Positions 1 through 8,026 of a stretch of DNA of 17,523 bases are shown piece after piece. Below the pieces are notes generated by a model. It was not told the DNA's origin. It saw only the letters and a program-made list of their open reading frames with translations, and made no database searches. A program made the translations under genes and the position numbers. The first letter of the stretch is position 1. Each line of letters opens with the position of its first letter. Where the stretch lies: the NCBI GenBank assembly GCA_964569295.1, contig CAZMVU010000095.1:1-17523 (forward strand). Direction: 5' to 3'. The DNA comes from CAZMVU01 sp964569295. GTDB lineage: Bacteria; Hydrogenedentota; Hydrogenedentia; Hydrogenedentales; JAGMZX01.

Positions 1-438
1 ATTTCTTATGCCCGAGGCGGGCTTGGGGTGAAAATGCCCGAAAAAAGATAGAACGCACCTGGAATGCGGCGATACCAAGACTTTCCTGGGGTGAAGGCCA
101 ATCACCCGCCGCCGCAACTCCCCTGCCATTCAAGACTTTCAAGTTTCGCAATTGGCTCGCCAATCGTTTCCCTTGTTTCTTCTGGTGTACTTGTGGCATT
201 GTGGCGATCTGTCAATGGTTGCGATAGAAGGGTATCAATGGCTTAACAAAGCGGGGCGCGCAACCGCGTACATGCGGCCCCGCTCCAAACGAACCAACGC
301 ACGCACTGTACCACGTTTGTAGCGCAAAAACTCGTAGGGCAGGGCAAAATGGTGTTGATTTGCGATTGCGGCATGCTTGTCGCACTGGAACAAGCCGGGC
401 AGCCCTTCTAGCGCCCGCATAGAGATGGAGACCCGTGG
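1..438. other. Left-edge region without a convincing gene
   Basis: No open frame here has a good ribosome binding site, a recognisable domain or clear coding character. The best candidate is a 61-residue frame on the minus strand (235-420). It starts only 19 bp from the start of the PilZ gene on the opposite strand, has no Shine-Dalgarno sequence and matches nothing I know. The region contains one 8-bp inverted repeat (250-284). It probably holds the promoter of the PilZ gene, but I see no clear -35/-10 pair. Confidence 0.5.
250..284. repeat. Inverted repeat, possible hairpin
   Basis: AGCGGGGC at 250-257 is the exact reverse complement of GCCCCGCT at 277-284, giving an 8-bp GC-rich stem with a 19-nt loop. 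Read on the minus strand the stem is followed by TTTGTTAAGC, a weak T-rich tail. It could end a minus-strand transcript, or it could be chance. No gene is known on that strand just upstream. Confidence 0.3.
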
Positions 439-1470
439 ATGCCATTAGCATACAAAGACCTCGAGAGATTCCTCGAGATCGGCAATACCTTTATCCTGCA
501 CACGGCCCCGAGCTGCAAAAATGGTCCTCGCCACAAAACCGTGCTGCGTGGGTGGCGCAAAGGCGCCCACCTCCTGTTGGATCGCCCGAAAACAGATACG
601 GGCATGTTCGTGGCCTTGCAGGAAGGGCAGCCCTGCGTTTTCCGGTTTCTCTATGAAGGCTTCGCCTGCGCTTTCGACGCAATCATCCTCGATTGGGACA
701 CGCGCCGCAGCAATCCCTACCTCCGGGTCCAGTGGCCAAGCCAGATACAACACCTTCAATTCCGCAAGTTTGAGCGCGTGAAGATACAAACCGAAGCATC
801 CATCAGCTATGGTGGCAGCAACCGCGTTGCTGGTGAGATTCGGGACATCAGCATGGGCGGCTGCGGCGTATTTACGCGGAACCGGCCGCCGGAGGGCATC
901 AAGGAGATCGGCCTCTCGTTCAGCCTGCCGGATGGCATGCACTTGGAAAACGTAGTTTCCGAGGTGCGCACGGCGCGCCCAGCGCCCAGCGGCTACTTCA
1001 TCGGGTGTGAGTTCAAGGCTGGGCAGGAGAGCGTCGAGAATGACATCAGCTTTTACGTCACCACATGCCTGAGCCGGGGCGGCGGTATCGACTCGGTGGG
1101 GCGCTCGGTGCTCGTGCTCGAATCGGAGTCGGACCTGGCCGGGCGGATACGCAAAAACCTCGAACGCCAGAACCTCGATGTCTTTGTGGCGCCTACGACC
1201 ATCGACGGCATGTGCCGTTTGCGCACCAGTGCCCCCGATGTACTGCTCATCAGCGCCGACATGAAAGACTTGCCGGGCATAGAGACGTGCCGGCTCGTAA
1301 AGACGACAAAAGACTTCGATGACCTCAAGGTCTACGTCTACGGCGGCGATCCCGCCACGATCGAACCGCAGGCCAATAAACTGGGGCTCGATGGCTATTT
1401 TCCCCCATCGAAAACGCTCGCGCCAGACATCGCCTTCGAGATCGGCAAGTCCATGAAGGCGGGCAACTGA
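439..1470 (+). CDS. PilZ-domain protein with degenerate receiver domain
   Basis: 343 residues, cytoplasmic, with no signal peptide or membrane segment. Residues 1-105 resemble the N-terminal domain of YcgR/flagellar-brake proteins. A PilZ domain follows (about 106-210), with the two cyclic-di-GMP binding motifs present: RxxxR at R109-R113 and DxSxxG at D136-G141. Residues 222-340 have the layout of a response-regulator receiver. However, the phosphoacceptor Asp aligns with S272, the acidic pair is reduced to E228-S229, and the conserved Lys aligns with P323, so phosphorylation is unlikely. The start is the ATG after a purine-rich GATGGAG about 8 nt upstream. The gene stands alone and converges on the ABC operon to its right. 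The protein probably binds c-di-GMP and passes the signal to motility, secretion or exopolysaccharide machinery. The output is not visible here. Confidence 0.85.
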   Translation: MPLAYKDLERFLEIGNTFILHTAPSCKNGPRHKTVLRGWRKGAHLLLDRPKTDTGMFVALQEGQPCVFRFLYEGFACAFDAIILDWDTRRSNPYLRVQWPSQIQHLQFRKFERVKIQTEASISYGGSNRVAGEIRDISMGGCGVFTRNRPPEGIKEIGLSFSLPDGMHLENVVSEVRTARPAPSGYFIGCEFKAGQESVENDISFYVTTCLSRGGGIDSVGRSVLVLESESDLAGRIRKNLERQNLDVFVAPTTIDGMCRLRTSAPDVLLISADMKDLPGIETCRLVKTTKDFDDLKVYVYGGDPATIEPQANKLGLDGYFPPSKTLAPDIAFEIGKSMKAGN

Positions 1471-1574
1471 GCGGCCGCCACACGACATACCGCATGGACC
1501 GCGGATAAGCACCGCGCCCCGCACAACGCCGCGAGGACTTACACCTCAGCAGTGCCATGCCCGGCACACCAACA

Positions 1575-1610
1575 ACCCCGGCCACCGGGGGATATCCAGA
1601 TGGCCGGGGT
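1575..1610. terminator. Perfect 10-bp hairpin between convergent genes
   Basis: ACCCCGGCCA (1575-1584) and TGGCCGGGGT (1601-1610) are exact reverse complements separated by 16 nt. The hairpin lies between two convergent genes, 28 bp beyond the stop of the DUF4340 gene and 105 bp beyond the stop of the PilZ gene. Neither side has a real T-tract, so it is not a textbook intrinsic terminator. It may stabilise 3' ends or act as a bidirectional terminator. Confidence 0.45.
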
Positions 1611-1637
1611 CGGTTGGCAACACTGTGTGCCGAGACT

Positions 1638-3824
1638 CTACGGGGCGGCGGGCGCCTCTTCCTCAGCGGACTCTTCCGTTTCCTCAGCGGACTCTTCCGT
1701 TTCCTCAGCGGACTCTTCCGTTTCCTCGGCGGACTCTTCCGTTTCCTCGGCGTCTGCGTTAATGAGCTCGCGGATTTCATCGGGTACCGTGCGTGCAGCC
1801 GAATCGGCATCGGCTGCATCTTCAGACTCGGTCTCGGACGGCTCAGCCGCCTCCTCGCCGGGTGTCACCACGACCGTAGCCGCTTCTTCCTGCGTATCCC
1901 CCGCATCCTGCTCGGCGGTCTCTGCCTGTTCCGGGGGTACTGGCTCGGCTTCCGCTGGGTCGACCTGTGACTCGGTCACGCGGGTGAACGCTTCGCTTAG
2001 CGTGTCAAGAGTGCGCTTGTCCACACTGAGGCCGTGGCCGAGACCGTCCTTAAAGAGCAGCCACTTGTTCTGGCGCGTCGGGTCGGCGACGACATGCACG
2101 GCATGTTCTTCGCCGTCCTGCATGGTCACGGTGTAGCCGGTTTCCGCCTCGGCCGCCATGTCGGGAGCGGCGTCCATACGCACGTTCTGCGCCTCGAGTG
2201 TGACCACCTCGGTGACGAAATCGCGTGCCGCCGCCTGATCCACATTGACAAACCCGCCGTTCTTCGCGAGCTTCCATGCGCCATCTTGCTTTTCAAGACG
2301 CCCCTCGCCGCCCGGCAGGTGCAGCGACACCGCCGTGCTGTCGGTCGGGGTGACGTCGAGCACTTGCATCTGCAACACATCGGGCACATCGAGAAGCAGC
2401 TTGTTCGCATCGGTGCGCGAGATGGCATAGATGCGGTCGTCATCACCCAGGCGCACGTATACGCCGTCAATGCTCTTCGCGTCGCCACCGGCACGCAGCA
2501 CCTCGCGTTGGCCGTCGATGGTGGCGGTAATGGTCCAGTTCCAGGGGCCCGCGTCCACATCGCTGTCCGCGTAATCCGAAGGCGCGAGACCGGCAAGGGT
2601 GTCGGCCACCTGCTGCACGGTATTCTCCTGAATGCCGAGTTCTGTCGCCGGCGCCGCTACATCCCACGCGTCGTCGCCCTGCTCGAGCACGATGGGCTCG
2701 CGCCCTTCGTACGCGATTTCGACCCGGCCGATTTGATCGGCTTCGGCGTCCTCGGCAAACTTGGGCAGGTCAAACAACGTGCCGGTCTTTGGGAACACCT
2801 GCTCGAAGTTGTATGAGCTGAGCTTGTACACGATATCGTTTTCGGCATCCGCCAGACGCAGGTAGCCGTCGCCGCCGGCTTTTGGGCGACTGCCTTCCAT
2901 GGTCACATCCTCTTGCCCGTCCATGTTGAGCACGCAACGGTACGCGGGATCATCGAGTCCGTACTCGGCCGTCTCTGCGGGGTCGACGATATCGGTTGCA
3001 CTCAGGTTGCGCAGGCGCGCGAGCCGGCTTGTCCACGTCTCTTCTTTCAAGGGCAGACCCGGCCCGCCCTCGGTCACTTCCCACGTGTATGTGGCGGGCT
3101 GGGACGGTGTGGCGTCCGCGGCGTCCTCTTCCTGACCATCTTCTTCGGCCTCTGATTCCTCCGCCACGCGCGCAAGGACGAGACGCTTGTCCGGCAATGT
3201 CAGATCGACACCGGTGATCTCGGCGTCCTCTTCCAGGGCGATCACGTTCTTGTCGAGCCAGTTGTCCGCTTCGGGCGCCTGGCCCTCACCAAAGATGCCC
3301 GCCGCACGCCGCAGGTCAGTCTGATCATCGAAGACACGCCGTTCGTTGGCGCGCCGCAGGAACAGGGTCGAGGTGCCGGCGTTGTCGCCCACAAGCAGAT
3401 GAAAGGCCGGTTCCTCCGCGCCGGACTTGTAGAGCGCCACGTGCATGGCTTTGTCCGCCTCGAGCCCGTACCGGCCGAGCCGCGCCTCCGACGCCGGCTC
3501 CTCGCGCAAGTCGCCGCGCAGGTCAAAAACGGTAGCAAGGAAGTCGTCGACATCCGCCGCCTTGGCTGGCGCATCGAAGTGCGAAGCGACCTTCCAGGGC
3601 GCGGTGACGCTTTCGCGCTCCAGAACGACCGCCTCGTCCTGGGCGGTGCCGTTGTACAACTCGATCCGGTTAATGCCGGCGGCCTCGAGGTCTTCCGGCG
3701 CGAGGTTTTCGAGCTGGGCCTGGTCGACGATACTGGTTTCTTCCTGGCTACGCTGCTTGATAACCACCGCCCCAACGAGGACGATGAGCAGCAGGGCCAG
3801 GGGAATGAGCACTTTCGCGTTCAT
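1638..3824 (-). CDS. DUF4340 protein, membrane-anchored, with acidic repeat tail
   Basis: 728 residues. An N-terminal hydrophobic helix (about 6-22) after one Lys serves as a signal anchor, placing the rest in the periplasm. The body (about 30-615) looks like repeated DUF4340 units, with segments such as the PWKVASH at 76-82 and later AWDVAAPA and AWKLAKNG stretches at similar positions within each unit. An acidic insertion lies at 221-240. From about 620 the protein becomes a low-complexity Glu/Ala/Thr tail ending in four copies of a 7-residue EETEESA-type repeat (693-720). The start follows GGAGAA about 7 nt upstream. It is the last gene of the operon, 39 bp after the permease fusion. DUF4340 proteins are commonly encoded next to GldF/GldG-like ABC genes, so it is probably an extracytoplasmic partner of that complex. 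The substrate is unknown. Confidence 0.85.
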   Translation of the reverse strand: MNAKVLIPLALLLIVLVGAVVIKQRSQEETSIVDQAQLENLAPEDLEAAGINRIELYNGTAQDEAVVLERESVTAPWKVASHFDAPAKAADVDDFLATVFDLRGDLREEPASEARLGRYGLEADKAMHVALYKSGAEEPAFHLLVGDNAGTSTLFLRRANERRVFDDQTDLRRAAGIFGEGQAPEADNWLDKNVIALEEDAEITGVDLTLPDKRLVLARVAEESEAEEDGQEEDAADATPSQPATYTWEVTEGGPGLPLKEETWTSRLARLRNLSATDIVDPAETAEYGLDDPAYRCVLNMDGQEDVTMEGSRPKAGGDGYLRLADAENDIVYKLSSYNFEQVFPKTGTLFDLPKFAEDAEADQIGRVEIAYEGREPIVLEQGDDAWDVAAPATELGIQENTVQQVADTLAGLAPSDYADSDVDAGPWNWTITATIDGQREVLRAGGDAKSIDGVYVRLGDDDRIYAISRTDANKLLLDVPDVLQMQVLDVTPTDSTAVSLHLPGGEGRLEKQDGAWKLAKNGGFVNVDQAAARDFVTEVVTLEAQNVRMDAAPDMAAEAETGYTVTMQDGEEHAVHVVADPTRQNKWLLFKDGLGHGLSVDKRTLDTLSEAFTRVTESQVDPAEAEPVPPEQAETAEQDAGDTQEEAATVVVTPGEEAAEPSETESEDAADADSAARTVPDEIRELINADAEETEESAEETEESAEETEESAEETEESAEEEAPAAP
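1661..1744. repeat. Four 21-bp tandem repeats inside the DUF4340 gene
   Basis: Four contiguous 21-bp copies start at 1661, 1682, 1703 and 1724, with an 8-bp partial copy after them. The first three are identical; the fourth differs by one base (A to G in CCTCAGCGG). The period is a multiple of three, so copy-number change would lengthen or shorten the acidic tail by 7 residues without a frameshift. The near identity at DNA level suggests recent slippage. Confidence 0.95.
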
Positions 3825-3863
3825 GATGATTCTCCGCTTTTCAGCCGTGCGTAATACGGGTTG

Positions 3864-6389
3864 TCACTTGTTGGCGGCATAGGCCATCGTGTAGGCGTTG
3901 CGCCGCTGACGGCGGACGGTCATCACGGCGATGCCGGCCGCGGCAATGATCACATTGGCGAGCCCGTAGTTGACGACCTGCCACTTGGTAATGGTCGACG
4001 CTTCCGGCTTGTCGATAGTGCGGGCCACGGGAGTGCGCGAGCGGATTTCGGCGATATCCTCGCGCAGCGTGATGGCGTCCACCATTTTGAACAGAAGTTG
4101 CTGGCTGGCGCCGCCGGCTACCTGCAGGTAGTCGTCTTTGAAGGTTTCCGAACAGCCCATGAGAATGAAATTCGCCGGCGCCGGCTCGATGGATTCCGCT
4201 GGGGGCTCCGGCTCGTCGTCGTCCGGCATGGGCGGTTGCCCGGGCTGCTGGGGCGGCTCGGGCCATTCCGGGCGCTCTTCGTCCGCCAAGACCCCCGGGA
4301 ACTGTCCTTTGAGCTGCACGGCCACCGGGAAACGCTGGCGTTCGTCCGGTTCGGCAGGTGGATCGACCGAGAATTCACCAGACTGCGGGTCCGCCGTTTC
4401 CTCCCAGGCCCGCTCACTGGTGGTCATGAGCACGGTGTGATCGAGCCCGTTCTCCTCGATCTTCGCCTCATTGATGTCGAGGGCGGAACCCCAGAGATAG
4501 AACACCGTGCTCAGGTTGTTGGTGATCGCGGTGTCCTGGTTCATGTTTTCCGACTGAATCATGATGTGCAAGGGGAGATCGATCTGCTGTCCGAAAAGCC
4601 CCTGCGAGATAGTCAACGGCACGGTGTTCACATCCATGAGCGAGTGCTCGCTCAACGAGACGCCATATTCCGCGAGCAACTCGTTTACGCCCGGCTCCTC
4701 GCTGCTGCGGCTTATCTGGAGCTGGTTGCGCGTGGGCCGGTAGTCCCACAGGTACTGCTGGACGGCAAGGATGACCGACTTGCCGCTGCGAAGGGCACGG
4801 TCGATCTCCCACCGGTGGCGCTCGTTGAAACCGCGGGGATTCATAATGACCAGCGTGTCGTAGTCGTCCGGCAGCGGCTCGTCCTCCGAGAACGCGACAC
4901 GCTCAACCCGGTACTTCTCGGCCTCGAGCACACGCCGGAGCATGCGGAAGGGATCCTGCGTATCCGGAACCTCCTGGCCCATCTGCTCGTAGATGCTGCG
5001 CATTTCCGGCGGAATGTTGATGGCTTCCTCAGGCGCCACAAGCGCCACCTTCGGCAGCTCATCGCGCGTGAGCTTGTACACGGTACTGATCACGCGGTAC
5101 TCGAGATCGGGCAAATTCTGCGGCACCACCTGGGGGATGATCTCCTCTTCCTGCGCCTGGTAGCTGATGCCGAGGGACGAGTACACGAGCTGGGTCGAGG
5201 CGCCCGCCTCGCCGCGGGACTGCACGCTGAAGGGCTCCACCCCCTTCTCATACATGCGCTCCTCGATCTTCTCCTCTTCCGTCAGATCCGGATCCGTTTC
5301 TTCCTGCTGGTTCTGCTGCACCCCGCTCACGATGTTGGCGGCGTGCATGTGCAACACCTTGTAACGCAGATTGCCCTCGGAAGCCACCTGGATTTCCTCG
5401 AGCTTATCCGTAATATCGCGCTCGAGCTGGCGGTAGGCGGTGGGCATTTCATCCGACGGCGTGATGTACACGTTCACCGTTACCGGCGTTTCGAGTTCCT
5501 GCAACACATTTTTCGAGGCTTCGGAAACGGTGTAAATCTTGTTCTCGGTGAGATCGAGGCGCTGCCAGCTCGTGTCGCTCACCAACCAGTTGAACAACAT
5601 ACCGATGCCCAGCGTGAGCACGAGGGCCGCGCCGAACACCAGCCGGGCGCCCGGGCGGTTGCGCCCGTCGATGTACATAACATTGAGGCCCAGAAGGATT
5701 ATGGTCCATGCCGCGAAATACAGCACATCGGCAAGGTCCACGACGCCGCGAATGAAAGGCCCGTAGTGGGTGAATACGCCCAAGAGCTCAGATAGCAGCG
5801 AACCGAGCTTGAAGCTCTCGAAGGCGCCGTCGAGATAGCCGGCAATAAAATTCGTGCCGACCAGGAAAAGCAGCAGGCACGCCAGCAGGGTAATCACAAA
5901 AGCGACGATCTGATCCTTGAAAAAGCCCGAGAAAAGAATGCCCAAGGCAAAAAACATGGCGCCCACCAGCAGGATGCCGACGTAGCCGCCGATGATTACG
6001 CCGAAATCGGGCTCACCGAGGCTCACAAGCATCCACGGCACCGTGATGGTGGCGAAGACCGCCGCGGCGAAGAAGATCATGCAGGCCAGGAACTTCCCGA
6101 GTACGAGCTCGTGCGCGCGCATGGGCAGGGTAAGCAGCATCTCCCAGGTGTTCTCTTTGCGTTCCTCCGCCCAAACACGCATGGTGATGGCTGGCACGAG
6201 CACGCACAGGAGCAAGGGGATGTTGTCGAAGAACGGGCGAATGTCGACCATGAGGAAGGGACTGCCGAAAAAGCTGGTGACATACAGGCCCACACTCACG
6301 GTGACAAATACCATCATGTAGATGTAGCCAATTGGCGAGGTAAAGTACGCCGTCAGGTCACGGCGCATGATTGAAAGTATGTTGCGCAT
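3864..6389 (-). CDS. Fused ABC-2 permease (GldF-like) and GldG-like protein
   Basis: 841 residues combining two subunits that are usually separate. Residues 1-240 are an ABC-2 type permease with about six membrane helices (near 20-40, 57-72, 98-122, 130-153, 158-180, 218-240) and the conserved RVWAEERKENTWE segment after the second helix. A short linker (241-248) leads to a GldG-like part: a membrane helix at about 249-270, the family hallmark RLDLTENKIYTVSE at 277-290, a long extracytoplasmic region, a Pro/Glu-rich stretch after about 700, and a C-terminal helix (about 810-825) ending in basic residues. The start follows a strong AGGAGGGAG, and that site contains the TAG stop of the upstream ATPase gene, so translation is probably coupled. 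In Bacteroidota GldA/F/G support gliding. Here the substrate is unknown. A sequencing frameshift does not explain the join, since the frame is continuous. Confidence 0.88.
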   Translation of the reverse strand: MRNILSIMRRDLTAYFTSPIGYIYMMVFVTVSVGLYVTSFFGSPFLMVDIRPFFDNIPLLLCVLVPAITMRVWAEERKENTWEMLLTLPMRAHELVLGKFLACMIFFAAAVFATITVPWMLVSLGEPDFGVIIGGYVGILLVGAMFFALGILFSGFFKDQIVAFVITLLACLLLFLVGTNFIAGYLDGAFESFKLGSLLSELLGVFTHYGPFIRGVVDLADVLYFAAWTIILLGLNVMYIDGRNRPGARLVFGAALVLTLGIGMLFNWLVSDTSWQRLDLTENKIYTVSEASKNVLQELETPVTVNVYITPSDEMPTAYRQLERDITDKLEEIQVASEGNLRYKVLHMHAANIVSGVQQNQQEETDPDLTEEEKIEERMYEKGVEPFSVQSRGEAGASTQLVYSSLGISYQAQEEEIIPQVVPQNLPDLEYRVISTVYKLTRDELPKVALVAPEEAINIPPEMRSIYEQMGQEVPDTQDPFRMLRRVLEAEKYRVERVAFSEDEPLPDDYDTLVIMNPRGFNERHRWEIDRALRSGKSVILAVQQYLWDYRPTRNQLQISRSSEEPGVNELLAEYGVSLSEHSLMDVNTVPLTISQGLFGQQIDLPLHIMIQSENMNQDTAITNNLSTVFYLWGSALDINEAKIEENGLDHTVLMTTSERAWEETADPQSGEFSVDPPAEPDERQRFPVAVQLKGQFPGVLADEERPEWPEPPQQPGQPPMPDDDEPEPPAESIEPAPANFILMGCSETFKDDYLQVAGGASQQLLFKMVDAITLREDIAEIRSRTPVARTIDKPEASTITKWQVVNYGLANVIIAAAGIAVMTVRRQRRNAYTMAYAANK

Positions 6390-6398
6390 GGCTGGTTA

Positions 6399-6409
6399 CT
6401 CCCTCCTAG
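6399..6409 (-). promoter_or_regulatory. Shine-Dalgarno overlapping upstream stop codon
   Basis: On the minus strand the ATPase stop TAG (6408-6406) is the start of TAGGAGGGAG, the strong ribosome binding site of the permease fusion whose ATG is at 6389. A terminating ribosome sits on the site used for the next start, which favours coupled, balanced synthesis of the ATPase and its membrane partner. Confidence 0.75.
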
Positions 6410-7362
6410 GCGGCCGCTTCTTGGGCCTGTCGTTCGGTCAGGCGCAGGAAGGTTTCTTCCAGGGAGAGCGGCTTATCGCGCAATTCCCGAAGGTCCCACT
6501 GCTTGTTGCGGGCGAGTTCATTGATCGCGTGAAAGGGGTGTTGTCCGGCCGCGCTGTAGAGCAGGAAACCAGCCGTGTCTTCGCCCAGGCCCTGCGCTGT
6601 CTCCACGCGCGTTACTCCCTGGATACCACTCAGCAGGCGCTCGGCCTCCTCGGCCTGCCCGCCCGCGATTACGAGCGACGTGCGCTCTTCCGTCATGGCG
6701 CGCGCACGCAACTCCGGCACCGTGCCATCGCCCACTATCCGGCCGCGGTTGATGATGACAATGCGGTCCGCCGTGGCCTCGACTTCCGTGAGGATATGCG
6801 TCGAGAGGATGACCGTCTTGTCTTGGGCAAGTTTCTTGATGAGCTCGCGTATCTCGAGAATCTGGTGCGGATCAAGGCCCGAGGTCGGCTCGTCGAGGAT
6901 GATGACCTCCGGGTCATGGATGAGCGCCTGGGCCAACGCCGTGCGCTGCTTGTACCCTTTTGAAAGTTCACGGATCACCTTGCGGTACATCGGCCGCAGG
7001 CCGCACGCATCGAGCACGGCGTCCGTGCGATCGCGCAGTTTGGCGCCGCCAAGCCCGCGCGCCTTGGCAACAAAGTTCAGATAGCCGCGAACCTCCATGT
7101 CCATGTATAGCGGCAGCACCTCCGGCAAGTAGCCGATGTTCTGGCGCACCGCAACCGGTTTCTTCAGCACATCTTCCCCGGCCACCTCTGCCGTGCCCGC
7201 TGTCGGGTACAGGTAGGTTGTGAGGATTTTCATTGCGGTGGACTTGCCGGCCCCGTTTGGCCCGAGCAGCCCGACGATCTCACCCTTCTTTACATCGAAG
7301 GACACATCGTCCAAGGCTACCACGGGCCCATAGTGCATCGTGAGCCCCTTGGCCTTGATCAT
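6406..7362 (-). CDS. ABC transporter ATP-binding protein (GldA-like)
   Basis: 318 residues, cytoplasmic. The ATPase motifs are complete: Walker A GPNGAGKST at 34-42, signature LSKGYKQR at 133-140 (LSKGY in place of LSGGQ, common in this ABC-2 subfamily), Walker B IILDEP at 154-159 followed by the D-loop SGLDP, and switch His189 in STH. Residues after about 220 form the C-terminal extension typical of GldA/CcmA-like ATPases. The start is the ATG preceded by GGGAGA about 9 nt upstream. It is the first gene of the operon and should power the fused permease encoded next. The signature substitution is a family trait and not damage. A sigma-54-like promoter lies upstream at 7496-7511. Confidence 0.92.
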   Translation of the reverse strand: MIKAKGLTMHYGPVVALDDVSFDVKKGEIVGLLGPNGAGKSTAMKILTTYLYPTAGTAEVAGEDVLKKPVAVRQNIGYLPEVLPLYMDMEVRGYLNFVAKARGLGGAKLRDRTDAVLDACGLRPMYRKVIRELSKGYKQRTALAQALIHDPEVIILDEPTSGLDPHQILEIRELIKKLAQDKTVILSTHILTEVEATADRIVIINRGRIVGDGTVPELRARAMTEERTSLVIAGGQAEEAERLLSGIQGVTRVETAQGLGEDTAGFLLYSAAGQHPFHAINELARNKQWDLRELRDKPLSLEETFLRLTERQAQEAAA

Positions 7363-7495
7363 GAGTTACATCTCCCGTTGTAATGATGGATTCCACTGTG
7401 CCCGCGCCGCCGGAAACCCTGCCCAAAAACTTGCTCGGCTTCCGCGCAGACAAGGCGAAAACGCACACACCCACCGTATGGCGCACATGCCTGGG

Positions 7496-7511
7496 AGCAA
7501 CAAGTATGCCA
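7496..7511 (-). promoter_or_regulatory. Sigma-54 (RpoN) type -24/-12 promoter for the ABC operon
   Basis: On the minus strand the sequence is TGGCATACTTGTTGCT, an exact match to the sigma-54 consensus TGGCAYRN4TTGCW. The invariant GG (7510-7509) and GC (7498-7497) are separated by 10 nt as required. The predicted transcription start is near 7485, giving a leader of about 123 nt before the ATPase start at 7362. By simple base-count odds a full match on either strand of a window this size is expected well under once, and this one is intergenic and correctly oriented. Confidence 0.65.
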
Positions 7512-7630
7512 CGCCGATCAGCACGCAAGCAAGGGGAGTCCTAATCTGCACAACGCCTTGCAAAACAATCGCTTAAGCCAAAATGTTCTTGCGGCTGCCA
7601 GCACGGAACACCGCCACGGGCAACGCCTGA

Positions 7631-7663
7631 TTTGCGGTGCCACAACCCGTTTTGCGGTAACAC
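7631..7663. repeat. Direct repeat TTTGCGGTNNCAC, 20-bp period
   Basis: TTTGCGGTGCCAC (7631-7643) and TTTGCGGTAACAC (7651-7663) share 11 of 13 positions and are offset by 20 bp, close to two helical turns. A weaker TTGCGG copy lies at 7589-7594. Relative to the predicted start of the sigma-54 promoter the pair sits at about -146 to -178, the usual range for enhancer-binding activator sites. Binding of an activator is inference; short repeats of this kind can also arise by chance. Confidence 0.35.
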
Positions 7664-8017
7664 CGGGCACGGCGCGGGGATGGGGACGGCCGGCGGGATT
7701 CCCCATGGCGCAATGGGGTGCGCGTCATCCAGGTAGTGTCACCCAATGTTCAGTAAACCGTGCGCGATCGCGATACAGTATCCGTGAAGCAGTTCGCTCC
7801 TGGGCCCGTCATGGGCCGGCGGCCGGTTGAAGAACGGATGCCGTTTTCGCATTGCCGCTGTTTCGACACCAAAGACAACGCGGGTTCACCTGCAAATATG
7901 GAGACCGAAGCAAGCGAGCCCGCGGGCGAGACGGGGCTGTTCCCTCGTTTTACGGCCTTCTTCGATCAAATGCGGGCCGTTCCACGCAGGTGTGCAAAAA
8001 TTAACCATCCTTCCTTT

Positions 8018-8026
8018 TGCTATTAT
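8018..8026 (+). promoter_or_regulatory. Extended -10 promoter for the DUF4405 gene
   Basis: TGCTATTAT matches the extended -10 form TGnTATAAT with one mismatch, in a local A/T-rich stretch. No good -35 is present at the right spacing, which extended -10 promoters tolerate. Transcription would start near 8033, about 67 nt before the start codon at 8100. Confidence 0.35.

Noticed and set aside
386..401. GG-N10-GC spacing upstream of the PilZ gene as a second sigma-54 site
   Set aside because: Several of the other consensus bases fail, including the TTGC block.
235..420. 61-residue minus-strand frame left of the PilZ gene
   Set aside because: It reads somewhat like protein, but has no ribosome site, no homology I recognise, and leaves no room for promoters between divergent starts.
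445..1524. 359-residue open frame on the minus strand across the PilZ gene
   Set aside because: It is antisense to a clear domain protein, has no domain of its own and is expected in GC-rich DNA.
3861..5795. 644-residue open frame on the plus strand opposite the permease fusion
   Set aside because: It is a shadow of the GldG-like coding strand: rich in His/Arg/Leu, no motif, no ribosome site.
7558..7830. 90-residue plus-strand frame in the long intergenic region
   Set aside because: Arg/Ala/Gly-rich with no ribosome site or domain; it overlaps regulatory-looking repeats.
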